In this document: positions 26,952 to 38,700 of the stretch, piece by piece | Layout of the letters: every line of letters starts with the position of its first letter | Position numbering within the stretch: the stretch's first letter is position 1 | Assembly (NCBI GenBank): GCA_013397935.1 | Contig: VZRN01004715.1 | Location: 1,009,502-1,073,501, forward strand | Direction: 5' to 3' | DNA: 64,000 nucleotides | DNA from: Dasyornis broadbenti | Lineage: Eukaryota > Chordata > Aves > Passeriformes > Dasyornithidae | The notes under the pieces: model-generated | The model's input: the letters and a program-made list of their open reading frames with translations, nothing else | Databases searched by the model: none | Told to the model about the DNA's origin: nothing | Made by a program: the position numbers and the translations under genes

Positions 26952-27010
26952 ATAGCTCTGCATCTACTGCTTCTTAAACATGACTGTGTAAGCAGCAGTA
27001 GATGATGTGC
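26952..27010 (+). ncRNA. microRNA-like hairpin, unidentified
   Basis: The arms CATCTACTGCTTCTTA (26961-26976) and TAAGCAGCAGTAGATG (26989-27004) are complementary over 16 bp with a single mismatch, around a 12-nt loop. Further pairs extend outwards after a small internal loop (ATAGC region 26952-26956 with GCTCTA, 27009-27014). The whole foldback is about 60 nt, the size and shape of a pre-microRNA. I do not recognise either arm as a known family. It lies 180 bp upstream of an acceptor-like site and inside the putative intron 25977-27194, so an intronic microRNA with a host transcript is possible. The strand is uncertain, because a foldback reads similarly on both. Confidence 0.4.
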
Positions 27011-27194
27011 TCTAAGATTGGCTAGGTGAGATTATATTGTCAGGTCACTAAACTGTACAAAGGAACATTGTTTTCAAGTACACCTAGGTAAAACTTGAAT
27101 AATGTCATAGATGAAAGCACAGGTTGTTTTGGTCTGATTTTTGTGTGATTTTTGAGTTAATTTTTAAATTGTTATGCTTTATTTGCTCCTCTAG

Positions 27195-27298
27195 GGTTCG
27201 AGTGCGTGTCTTACATGGTTGAAAGGTGTCTGATCAAGAGAACACCATTTGGAAAATCATGCAACAAAGAATACGAGAAAATAGTGAAGGATAGTTGA
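27195..27298 (+). other. Candidate terminal exon fragment
   Basis: TTATTTGCTCCTCTAG gives a good acceptor before 27195. From 27197 a frame of 33 codons runs to TGA at 27296-27298; it is rich in charged residues and cysteines (for example ECVSYMVERCLIKRTPFGKS). Frame 0 of the upstream candidate exon (25686-25976) would not join in phase with it, so a simple coding join is not supported. It may be a non-coding RNA exon or chance. Confidence 0.15.
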
Positions 27299-27648
27299 CA
27301 TTAGTTGATAGATCCTCTTTGCTCCATATTTGTATACACTTTCACCCTTAAGACTGTAGGGTACTTCCTGGCCCAGTTTGTAGAGACTTCTTAACAAAAT
27401 CTTTCATTAACTCAAATTCCGGTGAATTTGGTGGATTGGGAAAAGGCAAGATTGTGTTCCACTTGTCACAGCTTCAAAGTAGTTGGTATTAGAGGCATGA
27501 GCCACTAAATTTAGTATATTATTTCTGATTAACACAAGTTTAGTTATAAAACATGGCTTAGAGTCTTAAGTGAGGAAGAGACGTGAGCCTTTATCTACCA
27601 ATTCTCATCTCCCTGGAGGGAAAAAAATTTCTACTGGAGTAAGAAACT
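27299..27648. other. Non-coding spacer before poly-T gap
   Basis: About 350 bp with no recognisable feature, ending at the poly-T run that carries the assembly gap. Confidence 0.6.
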
Positions 27649-27735
27649 TTTTTTTTTTTTTTNNNNNNNNNNNNNNNNNNNNNNNNNNNNNNNNNNNNNN
27701 NNNNNNNNNNNNNNNTTTTTTTTTTTTTTTTTTTT
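27649..27735. other. Poly-T run with 53-base assembly gap
   Basis: T bases flank a run of 53 N (27663-27715) on both sides. The gap therefore lies within or beside a long homopolymer that could not be sequenced or assembled. The true length and content are unknown; on the other strand it would read as a long poly-A. Confidence 0.95.
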
Positions 27736-29991
27736 GGTAACTATACTGTGAAGCATTTGCCAGACTTTATCCACCTTCAGGATTTTTTGTAGTGTTTTCA
27801 GTTTTATTTACCTGGTCCTCCTGCTGATCATAAGTGATTGCATCTGGTCAGAGCAAAAGTTTCCCGTACAGGGGAAGCCATCTTCAATTTGTTAAAGGAT
27901 CATGTTGTTTTTTAATTTTTATGGTCCTCACTAAGGTTTTGTTTCACCCATTTGTCCAGTCATTATCTACTTGCATTCACCTTTCTAGGAAATATTGTAA
28001 TTATTTTCTTACCTACTTTTAAGAACAGTTTTGCATGTTTCATTCTTTTTGCACTTAAAGGCTCCCCTTTTATTCATATGTGCCTCAAAGATTGCCTTGT
28101 GGTGCTGCTGATAAAGATCTTTTTGAGCTTTTAAAAAGCATCCCTATAATATTTCCAGTTACATGACCTATCTGTTTTTCTTTTTTTCTTATTTGTTCTT
28201 GGGCCTTTTACTCATCAAGAAAAGCATATTGTCACTTGCGGACAAAAAAATAAGCAGTATGATTTTTTTCTTTTTAATTATTTAAATTATTTTATGTTTT
28301 AAGATATTTTCAGACTTCATTTAAAGCTCTCAGAGAAAGTTAGAGAAGTTTCTTCCTAGTACTTACTTCTTAAGCTTTAACACAAGACAACAAAATACAG
28401 GAAGCAAATAGGGCAGGGGTGAGAGAGAATTGGGGCACCAATTTGTAAATGGTCTTATTTCTGACAGAAATGTTGATAGGTCTTTTGCCAGCCTTGAGAG
28501 CCAGTTGTTGTGGTGGCTCCAGTTTTCTTGCCTGTGCACTTATGAGTGCCTGTCAGTCACTAAGATGATACATTTCTTTATCATGTGTGTGATTATAAAC
28601 CATTATTTTGTGAGAGAGGCCCCATGCTTTTCCTAGTGTCTCAGCTGCTCTTTATAAAAGTTCTTCTGTCAAGGAATTCTTCAGACTTGTACAATAATGT
28701 ATCAAGGTGGTAAACTCTGACAGCTTCAAAAGCTAGGTTTCATTTCATAAGGGCTTTTAAGCTGTCTTGGATATGTACCTGGCAGACACTTCAGTCACTG
28801 TCTCTTTACTGTTTTCATCTTGTTTCTTTCTTACATGCCATGAAAATATTTTCCTGTAAGTATTTACATAGTAACAGTCTTCCATGTGATTTTTTTTTTT
28901 TTTTGTTAGAAACAGCATTTTAATGGGTAATTGAGAAGGAACACTTCCTTTCTCATTAGACACTGAATAATTTGATCTCTGGCTAATGTATTTGAAAAAT
29001 ACTGTTTCAGTGTGTCATGATAATAATAAAGTATATTTTTTCTTCCACAGGGTTACAGTTGTTTACACATTTTACTATCTCTTGAGTGGTATGATATAAA
29101 GTCTTTTTATTGCAGTTTTGTTTGAGAAGAGTTGAGCATGTGAAGAAACTGTCAATCAGCATTTAGTCATACAGTATCTATTTCTGTCCCTGTTCCTCTT
29201 AACACAGAGGGCTATTATAGTCTACATTACGGCACAGGTACTTTGGATACAGATATCCTTGAGGGGCAGGATTTATTATGAAAGAGGAGAATCAACATAA
29301 CATGATACACAGTTTAAATAGCTAAATTTATTTACAAATTCAAGTTAAGTTAAGCAGAGGTTGCCTTTATACATTGATTTTTTCTGTCTACCAAGACCTT
29401 TCTTCTGTTTTATACCTGAATTTCCAAGTAAAGAACTTCAATTGAAACTATCAATAATTTTTATATTTGAGAGTATTTAAGGAAATTTTGATGTTACGTT
29501 CTTTGTCTCAAAGGCTGAGGTTTTGCCTGGCTGAGACTTTACCTTTCAGCTTTGTTTACAAACTCCATCTGGCACAAAGCACTTTAATATTTGTGATGTG
29601 ATGTGTAGTTTGTGTATTCCAATGATATCTACAATGACTGGGAATGTACTCCCAAGAAAACTCCTTCCCTTCCATCCCTGTAATTACAAATATTAAATTA
29701 AGTGCCTAATGTATCCTTCTGAAAAAAAAATAAAAATTAGGCTGAATAAACTCATATCTCTATTGTTTTAGTTGTGTCCTAGCCAGAAAGAAAGTGAATT
29801 GTCTAAAAATTGAATATATTTGCATATCTATTTGTAATATATTAGTTTGACATTTGTAGTGTCATATACACATAGCTTCCTACATGTGGAGGTTTGTATT
29901 GGTTCTTTTTGGTTAAACAGAGTGGAAGTATTTTCTCAGTGTGAGTTTGGTACCTGAGTTTTGGACTTTCAATAAAATACTAAAAAACCAT

Positions 29992-30025
<34 letters not shown>

Positions 30026-30734
30026 ATACCACAAGTTGTGAATTTGCCTACCAGTACTGAGTCTGAGGGAGTGGGGAAAAACAAAGTATGGATATATTCA
30101 TCACTAACTTCCTTAAAAATACGAGCTTGAAGAAAATTACTTTAACTTTTGAAGTGTGTGTAAGTTTTATCTTCTGTTTAATTAATGTATGATCTTAATC
30201 TGTTGTTTAATCTATTAAAAAATGGAATTACTTTGGCAGAAGTAGATAAGTTTATTATCAACTACAAAATTAAGAACCATACCTTCTGCCTTGTATATGT
30301 AATATTAGTTCTGTTGTATCACAGCAGTCAGAAAGGCAATGTTTTTCAGATTCTCTTTTGGAAGGTAAAGATACACATTCAATGAAAAAGGCAAAATATT
30401 ACTCATAGGAGAGGAGGTTTAGCCAAGACGGAATAGCCCTTTTAAAATTTTTCCCTGACTTTATTGCAGATTTACAGCCACCATTTTCCAAAACACTGAT
30501 ACTGTTTTTTCCTTCTGTTTTCTATGTATCACTGCATAGTTCCACTTATTAAATAATCTCTTTAGGACTGTAAATGTAACTGTAATACAAAATTTCTAAC
30601 CATAATAATGACGTGCACCAACTTTCAAAAATTATTTAGTCTGGTTATGTTAGCAGTGATGTGCATATAGAATATTGTGAAGTCAAATTAATATTTTTTT
30701 TCTTTTAAATCCATCTCCCTTGACTGCCTCCCAG
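27736..30734. other. AT-rich non-coding stretch
   Basis: Three kilobases without a supportable gene. It contains an (AAC)n microsatellite at 29992-30023. The small frames here are AT-driven and unremarkable. Confidence 0.6.
29992..30023. repeat. (AAC)n microsatellite, about 10 units
   Basis: An uninterrupted AAC trinucleotide tract of about 32 bp between unique sequences. Confidence 0.95.
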
Positions 30735-30773
30735 ACTGTCGAGAAGAAGAGTGCCATGAAAGACCTCAGTCAG
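30735..30773 (+). other. Candidate 39-nt microexon
   Basis: A long pyrimidine tract and TGACTGCCTCCCAG form a strong acceptor ending at 30734, with a branchpoint-like TTGAC 10 bases upstream. The block ends CAG|GTACTT, a usable but weak donor because G is missing at +5. The 39 nt encode 13 residues (TVEKKSAMKDLSQ) in frame 0, so inclusion would preserve frame. The frame starting at the third base is also open, and the remaining frame has TGA. The charged composition and GC content differ from the flanks. It could be a cassette exon of a large gene whose other exons lie outside the window. I cannot name the gene, and chance is a real alternative. The longer 123-codon frame across it (30720-31091) is probably intron read-through. 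Confidence 0.3.
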
Positions 30774-33700
30774 GTACTTGGAGTTACTATTCTAAAAAAA
30801 CAATCTATATCTCCCAGAAATTATACTTTGCCCTCCTTCAGAAGATACTGTATGGGGAGACAGCTTTTTAGAACACATGACTTTCCATGCACTCCTCTGC
30901 AAGCTTCTGGTAGCAAAGATCCCTTCTCCCAAGATTTGATGCAAGGACAGTTCATGTGCCACAGAGTTGCTGAGCTGTTCAGACTATTATTTTTGCTCCA
31001 GCTGTGTCATCCATTTGCTTCTCTGGTGAATGTGGGACTGACACAAGGATTTCTTTTCACGAAAGCCTCTGTTTTGCTGCCATTACTGTAGTGACCCACC
31101 ATTACCACTGTGTTTGTTCCGGCCATCTATATCGAGGATTCAACTACCTTGTGGTTTGCTAGGGTTTAGTTAGTGGCTTCTGATCTTTGTGGTGCTCTTT
31201 AAGTTCTTCTCCAAAGCAAGCAAACTGTTTTGAAAGTCACACCTTTCTCCTTGCCACAGCAGAACATCATTTCATTGCAGTGCGTTGAAGAATAGAGAGA
31301 GGGACAAAACCTTATTTTCATCTTGCCATGTGCTCTGGTGAAACAGCTACACAATTTCCAATGGCTTTTGCTGTGTGGAACAGGTGGATGCTCTCCTCCT
31401 CTTCTCTTAAACATCCCCCTCTCTTGTCTTAAATACCTAAGGCAATGGATGTCTGTGTTTGTTATGCATAGTGAAACTAATGATCACATATTGGGAAACA
31501 TAACAAGTGCTACTAAAACACTATAGAATAAAACTCACATGGTCCTTTGAGAGCTGTTTCAGAATTGTGACATCACCTTGCTTTCTCTATGTAATATTAT
31601 GTAGAATATATGTTTTAGTATTTAGCTTTATTAGTGTTATTATTAGTGTTGTTTTTTAGAGTTACATATATATTTCTATGTATAGAAAACTCTAAAAGAT
31701 AATCTCAGGAAGTACTATACAAAATTTATCTATAAACTTTAGAGTGAAATTGAAAATGTTTAAGGTACAAATCTCATTAAAGGCTTTGCCCACTTCTGTT
31801 TATTTTACAAAAGGAAATTACAGTGTACTCATTTTAGCTAATTCTCAGTTACCATAGCAGCTTATGAAAGCAGAATAGGGGACAGTAATAATATATTTTT
31901 GTAGTGTATACTGAAAATAGCAGAAAACTTTTTTGAGAGTTGTGTTTTCTACTAAATGGCTCTTAGATCTGTATGAAAAAACCAATGATTTAATCAGAAC
32001 ATAACTTGTAATAACAGTGAGTTGCTGGTGTGAGTAAACCCACTCAAAAATATTTCAAGCTTCAGCTTTCTGTACTAATTTCACAGATGACAAAATACTT
32101 CTCAGGATAAAGAAAGTTCGTACAATACAATTTGAAGTGTTGTAACTTTTGGTCTTGGCAATAAGAGCTCTATTGTTCTTAAAGTATATTGCAATGTTTT
32201 AGTCTGAGGAAAAGCAGTTATGGATATTTTTATTTGTGATAGTGAGCAAAGGAATAGCACACAAACGACAGCTAATAGATCAGCTGGAGTCAATTTTCAA
32301 AAGAGAATGGCTTTGAGTTGGAAATATAGGCTTTCATCAAATTCTATTATTGCTTACAACATTTCTATCAGCCACACTTTCTCTCTTCCAGGAAGGAAAC
32401 ATACCACAAAACCAATGAAACTTCAACACTTCTTCAAACTGAGAAATGCTTATTTGTCAGGTCAGCGTAGTCCTTTGGTCAGCTCGGAGACAACCATAGT
32501 GTTTAAATGATTGAGATGAGTTTGAAGAAATGCCTGGCTTTCAGTGTAAGTTGCAGAGCAGCATGAGAGCAATTTTGGAAGTCTTAGGTTTCTAAAGTTG
32601 ACCAGGAAGGTAGCCATTGTTTCCATAAATGTTTGTGCATTTATTTGGCATTTGTTATTGCTGGTGATGCCAGTGATGCCAAAGATGGTGGAAATCAGCT
32701 TCATTCTGGATTTATATTGGTTTGGAAAGGTCTGGACTGGGTTGTGACACTTCTAAGTTTACATTTTTTCCCACTAAGATTACATTTGACTTTCCTTTCT
32801 GTATTGATACTGAAAAATTGCCTTTGTTTTACAGATGTGGCTCTGTATACAAAATTAAAATTCTCCTGTCACTTTCACAATTCCTCTAACAATGTCACAA
32901 GCCTAGAGAAACTAGCACAGAGCCCTTAATTACTCCTGTCTCGCACTTCTTTTTGATAACTGGGAAACATTTGCTGTCCTGCCTGTCACTGAAGCCTGTA
33001 ACCACATTCAATTTGATTCTCCCTTAAACAACATTAATATTTTATGTGACAATATCAGTTGATGCAGTCCTTGATTCTAATCTCTTTTGTTAACCTAACT
33101 TTTTGAACATGCATGTTTTTATTCCTGTTTTTTCACTACATTTACAAAACCCTCTTTCCTCATTTGAAGTTTCATTGCCCATGCCCTATTTATTTGTTAT
33201 ACTGCATAGGAAAATCTTGAAAATACTTTTTGATGAGCAGCACTTTTTAGTTACTACTCTGTTAACCCATCTATCTACAGCCACTTTATTTTTCATTTGC
33301 ATGAATCCTTTGGATATTGTCAGTTTTGCACAACAGCAGAGCAGCCACTAGTTAAATTGCAATGACTGACTGCGGCTGGGAAGATCTACTGCAGGTTAAT
33401 GCTGTTGCCTTGGAGTTTGCATTCATGTCTTGGGGTGACTCCAGCTTTAGTTCCTCAATCTGTTCTCAGCATGTTTTCCATTTTTCAATTATATCCAGTT
33501 GATGCATTTGTCTGACTGAAGTATTGCACTTGTTTGGACCGGCCTTTGATCTTAAATCTTGGGACTCAGGATCACCCAACAACCATGCATCATCCTACCA
33601 AGGATTTTGAGGCTAGAGTTTTTCCTACTAGAGGAGGATATTCAACAAAGACATGACTCCTATATGTTACTGTAACTTATATAATTTATTTTAATGCCCC

Positions 33701-35365
33701 CCAGTAGAATAACTTCTTGTAAGTTATTATTGGTCTTCTGATTGTTTCTCCTGAACAGAAAGGTCCACTTACACCTGGTGCTTATAAACAAACAACATAG
33801 TAACTGTACCCTAAAGTGAAGCCATGCGCTGCCAGGTAAGAGGTTGCCAGGTATGAACCTATTTCTTTCTCTCTTCTGTTTCCCACTTTAGTCTAAGTTT
33901 AGGAAGACAGCTGTGAGACATTTACATGCCATTTTCACATGCACTTCATGTAAGTGAAATAACCGTGAAAGGTTATTGAAAGTCTACTTAAACAACTGAG
34001 AACATTGTTACAAACTGGTTCTTCGAGCCACCTCTTGTGAGTGGGGAGAAGGGGGATTGCAAATCAAAATAAAACAATAAAAGATTTTCTCTGTCACCTT
34101 TGATCAGTAAACAGTATACTGTTCAGTGCATTACTTAAAAATGGTGAAAATTTGCTGCTGCTGTGCATTTCAACTTTAAGGATATTTTCTTCACTGTTGG
34201 AAAAAAGAATGGCTTTGATAATGTGACTGCAAATTGAATGACTAGAAATGCCTTACTGTTTGTCCAAACAGTGAAAATGCAGTAGATGATTGAAAATGAA
34301 GCTCTTCTCATTGACTTGCTGCATATTTGATTGACTTGCTGGACAACTGTTTGATAGAAGAGCATATAATATATCATCACTCTTACAAGTAGGTCTGAAA
34401 TTTTGCAAGAATGACAGGTGCTGGCAAAATGGCTTCATTAATCAGACCTGCACAATAAGAGCAACTAAAATGCGCTATGCTTTTCAGTTTCGATAGAACA
34501 GACTTTTTCCTGAACGAATGATTGTGGGAATTAATTCACGTCTGGAGTTTTTGTGAGAGACAGAGACCTTGCTGCAATCTCTGAAAAAGCTTTAAGCCAA
34601 CAAGAAGTGAATGTAAGGTCTGTACGGGATGTAATGATTCTCAGTGAAAGCAATACTTATGGAGTTTATGGAAATGTGGGCTTAAATAAGCTATGATCAA
34701 GAATAGTATGACTCTGCAAACCAGATTGCCAGAAGGCAAAACTGAGAGGCAACTGAGATCCATAGAACTCCATCTAAGCATTTCCTTATTTTGGGTGTTT
34801 TACTCTTTCTTCTTGACTGCTTTTCCACTCCTACAAACCAAAACAAAAAGCACACATGATTAAAAAGAAAGTATTTCCCTCAATCCTTAAATATTTCTTT
34901 AAAAAACAAAGGGTGTATTGTTTTTTTTTACCCTGGGAAAAAAGATGCCCATGGGAACAAATATTTGAAAATAATCTATCTTTTTCATTGTCCGTCTTCT
35001 CTTTAATCATAATTTTAAAAGGAAGAAAACAAGAATAAGGGCCTGCAAAGGTCCTTTGCAACTGCAAAAGAATTTTTTAATTTTCAAAATAGAAAATTTG
35101 ATTTTTTCATAATTATGTAAAAAAATAATATTTTAATTTTTGAGATGCAAAGCTTCTCATAAGCTCTATAGGAAGCCCTTTTGCTTTGACTAGAGATGTA
35201 GAGGGTGTCAAGACAAAATATGGATTTGTTGCAAAGAGCTAAATGCTAAAAATTGTAACATATTCCTTAAGTCAGCGCATTCCTCCTTGAAAGCCGGTGC
35301 TCGTAACTTTTATAATTTAAAAATGTAAACATTTGTGTTGCATCCCAACTCCTTGTTAAGTACTC

Positions 35366-35393
35366 CTTAAGTCAGTCTGTGCACTGACTTAAG
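35366..35393. repeat. Perfect inverted repeat, 11-bp arms
   Basis: CTTAAGTCAGT (35366-35376) and ACTGACTTAAG (35383-35393) are exact complements around the 6-nt loop CTGTGC. The same CCTTAAGTCAG word occurs once more exactly 100 bp upstream, but the sequences between do not match, so no tandem duplication is evident. Confidence 0.7.
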
Positions 35394-35719
35394 TTTTCTC
35401 CTGCTTTCCAGTATCAGTATTCTCCCCCCCATTTCTTTCTGGCCTAAAACACACATGAGACATTTAGGCACAGAACAGTGCTGCTGTAAGTCTTATCAGG
35501 TTACCATAAGGACAAGTAATTGCAGTCCTTCAGTTTCAAACTTTACCCTTGCTCAAGAATAACGGCACTGACAGAAGGAGGATGTTATACCTTTAAAAAA
35601 AACAAACCGTGAACTATTTTAAGAAAATTCCTACAGTCACCAGTACCTTAGAGAAGAGTGTAATATTCTGACTTCATTTTCCAACTGATTACAGAAGGAC
35701 ACAGCTTTCCCCTGCAGGA

Positions 35720-35795
35720 ACTGACCTTGTGCCAGTGACATCAATGGAAACATTGCCATTGACTTTATTGGGAATTGGATCAGATGCACAGTTTG
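35720..35795. repeat. Ancient sauropsid interspersed repeat fragment
   Basis: The run GTGCCAGTGACATCAATGG, CATTGCCATTGACTTTATTG and GGGAATTGGATCAGATGCAC resembles the very old 'cattgacttcaatggga ... ggatcagg' repeat text that is common in turtles, crocodilians and birds. The match is from memory and the family name is uncertain (possibly CR1/L3- or SINE-derived). Confidence 0.4.
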
Positions 35796-38700
35796 CACCA
35801 GTCATGTGATAGCTCTAAGTAATAATATTTTTCTTGTCATTTAGTACTTTCAAGAGTACACGTTAAGATTTCAGCTTGCTTCTTACAATGGATGTGGTAA
35901 GACAGTATTGAAATATGATGATCAATAATTTTGTTCCTTTGAGAAAAGTCTAGTCAGTGATTTTTTCTTTAACTTAATTGGACTAGAAGAAAGCAATCTA
36001 GCAGTGCTGATAGCAATCAATGCAGTTAAAAATGAAACTGCATAAAAATGGCTGAATACATTTATGTAAATAGCTGTTTTTTCACAGTCACAAAATTCAA
36101 ATGGCACAATGCTAGACTTAATAGCTACATACTTTGACAAAACAGTTCAAGCAGCGAACTAAGAAATGCCTTTTTTGGATATTTGAGCTTTGAACAAATC
36201 ATTGAAATGGTTTCTGAACTAAAGCAAAACCTATTTCTGGCACCAAGTTTCAGAACAACATCTGGAGTCCAGTTCAACATGAACTGCCTAATGTCTGTGG
36301 GTACTGAGAAAAAGTTATACCAGACTCTAGCACTGGAAACTAAGTGCTCTCACCTAAATTTGAAGACTATTTCAGCAAGATGTAGTGATACTGTTAATCT
36401 TGACTGTTTTTCCAGCCAAGTACTTTTATTGTCAATAGCCAGGTACTAAATGCTTTCATTTTTACATGCATCACATGCACATTTCCCCTTTTTGCCTCTG
36501 GATCATTACGTTGCAATTCACACTTTTCCACAAGACCACACTGGTATGTAAATATGAAATGTTCTGTGTTACTAGCCAAAAAATGCATTCAAATTCAAAT
36601 TGTTTTCTGTCCTACTTTTTACCTTGTTATGTTTGCATTGATAACACTAACTGAATGAGTGATCAAATTGCTCATGCTACCTGGTCATTTGTTTAAATTA
36701 TACACTAAAAAATTCTACAATGATATTTTTTCAGGTGAGTGCAACTATAGTTTGCTGCTTCCCAGGAAAGATGGGGAAATAAAAAAATAAAGTTAATCAC
36801 AAAATTATGCTGACATAACTTTTAAAGAAATAGTTTCTATCACTTTACAAACATAAGAGAAAAGGAAGTATTTTCAAAGGCTAATTTCTCCTTTCATCTT
36901 AAAATCTCATCACTGCAATGGGAAGGTTCTGTACTTTGGATGACAGCGACAATGCATTATTTGATGGGGGGAAAGCTGAAAACATTCAGACTTTCAGAAA
37001 TTTAATTCTGAAAGAAGAATAATGTATTTTTTTTCCCAATATATGTACTTGCTTGCTGCCATTCTGTTTTCTATCATTGTCCACTTGAAAAAAAAAATCT
37101 TGGGAGAAGGGGAGAAGTCACATTTCAGTCCTTGCTTGAGAAAACTTTAGTACACCACTGTCCTTCAGCTATCAGAAAAGCTTTTATATGAAAAAAAAAA
37201 TTCATTTTTACTGTCCAGCAAGTATTTATTACTATTTTTTAGCCACTTTTCTGGTTTTGGTGCAGGTATGCTCAGGTATTGGTGCTTATTTTAAGAATGG
37301 TTTCACAGTGGCAAAGAGGAACTACATTAACAGTACTTCTGTTGGGAAGATTGAGAATAGTGTAGAAAACACACAGATTAAACTCCACTCTTAAAAGTGA
37401 ATGAACAAGTTCTCCACAATGGAAGGTGAAAAATAAATGAGTTTTGATATCTTTTTCATGAGTGATATGTATCTCACTGTTTTTCTGAAGTAAATTTTTC
37501 AGAATTCATTACTTACTAGTCTGTATACTTCTGTACACTTACAAACACTTTTACATTTTAGATGAATGTATTGTAACTGTATTTTAATGACATTTTCCAT
37601 TACTTAGACTATACTACTTTTGTCAAATGCACTGTTGAACATTTACAAGCATACTATGAAGTAGTATCATAACAAAATTATACTTTTCAAAGAAATGAAT
37701 AAAGTACTTTTTAAGATACATTACTCTGGTTTTAATTGTATTTATTCACCACTGTACTGCATTAAATCATAAAATACAGAAATACATGATAGAGCTTCCA
37801 GCCAGTGTCAATTGCTACATTTTTACTGTACACATTTTATGATATTTTGTTATTGTTGTTTTTTGAAACTTAACCACTAAAGACTTTGGTAATATCAGGA
37901 AAAATACATTAATGTCTAAGTTTCCTTTAGAATACAATTTAGCTTATTTTCTGGTCATGGACAAAAAGTCAGTTTCCTTATTTTGTCATATCTTATAACT
38001 CTTACCAGTTTGAGAGTTTGACCTTGATCAATTTAATGTTATGGATCTACAATGTCTCTTAAAGCAGTGCAATAACAAATACATGTTGTCATAAATAATG
38101 AAAGAAGAGTTTGAAAGATACTTTTAGTGTTAGAAGGGAAAACTGCAAGACCAGTCTTTTATGATTTTAATTTTATTTTTATGAACACCTGTGATTAAAA
38201 AGTAAAATGCTAGAAACTATTCAGCAGAAAGCCTGAGTGAAATTACCTCTAATTCCCACAAGTTGTTTTTCTGATTTTAGGTATGATTCCTAAGAGCATG
38301 AATGAATTTCTCAGAAAACTGGGTGCAAATATGCTAAAAACATTTAACAGCTGCTGAATATGCTTGTTCAAGGAATGTGGTTGGTTATGGTGTTATTATC
38401 TTTTTACTGGAAAGAAGATGATTAGTTACTTGTACACATATGATTAAAGAATGTTTTCCAGGTTTTGAAAGTCTCTCTGCCCCTTGATAGTGCCTACTCC
38501 ATCAGAACAGTTTGTAGTTGGAATATAACTAATTCATTAAAAACTAACATTGAAAATTTAAGCTAGTGATTGAAATTCATAGAATTAAACTATCATCAAT
38601 GCAAAATGATTTAATTGGACCTACACAGTCCTGGTATAAAAGACTGGAAATATCATTAATGGGACACTAACCAAAGGAAAATAATGTCCTCTCTGGATGT

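Noticed and set aside
27195..27207. tRNA B-box-like GGTTCGAGTGCG
   Set aside because: No A box at the right distance and no cloverleaf arms; it coincides with the candidate exon start.
30720..31091. 123-codon plus frame as a whole gene
   Set aside because: It begins inside a pyrimidine tract without ATG and runs through a donor-like site; only the 39-nt core looks exon-like.
33834..33843. Strong donor-like CAG|GTAAGA
   Set aside because: No convincing acceptor or open frame upstream; single donor-like words are common by chance.
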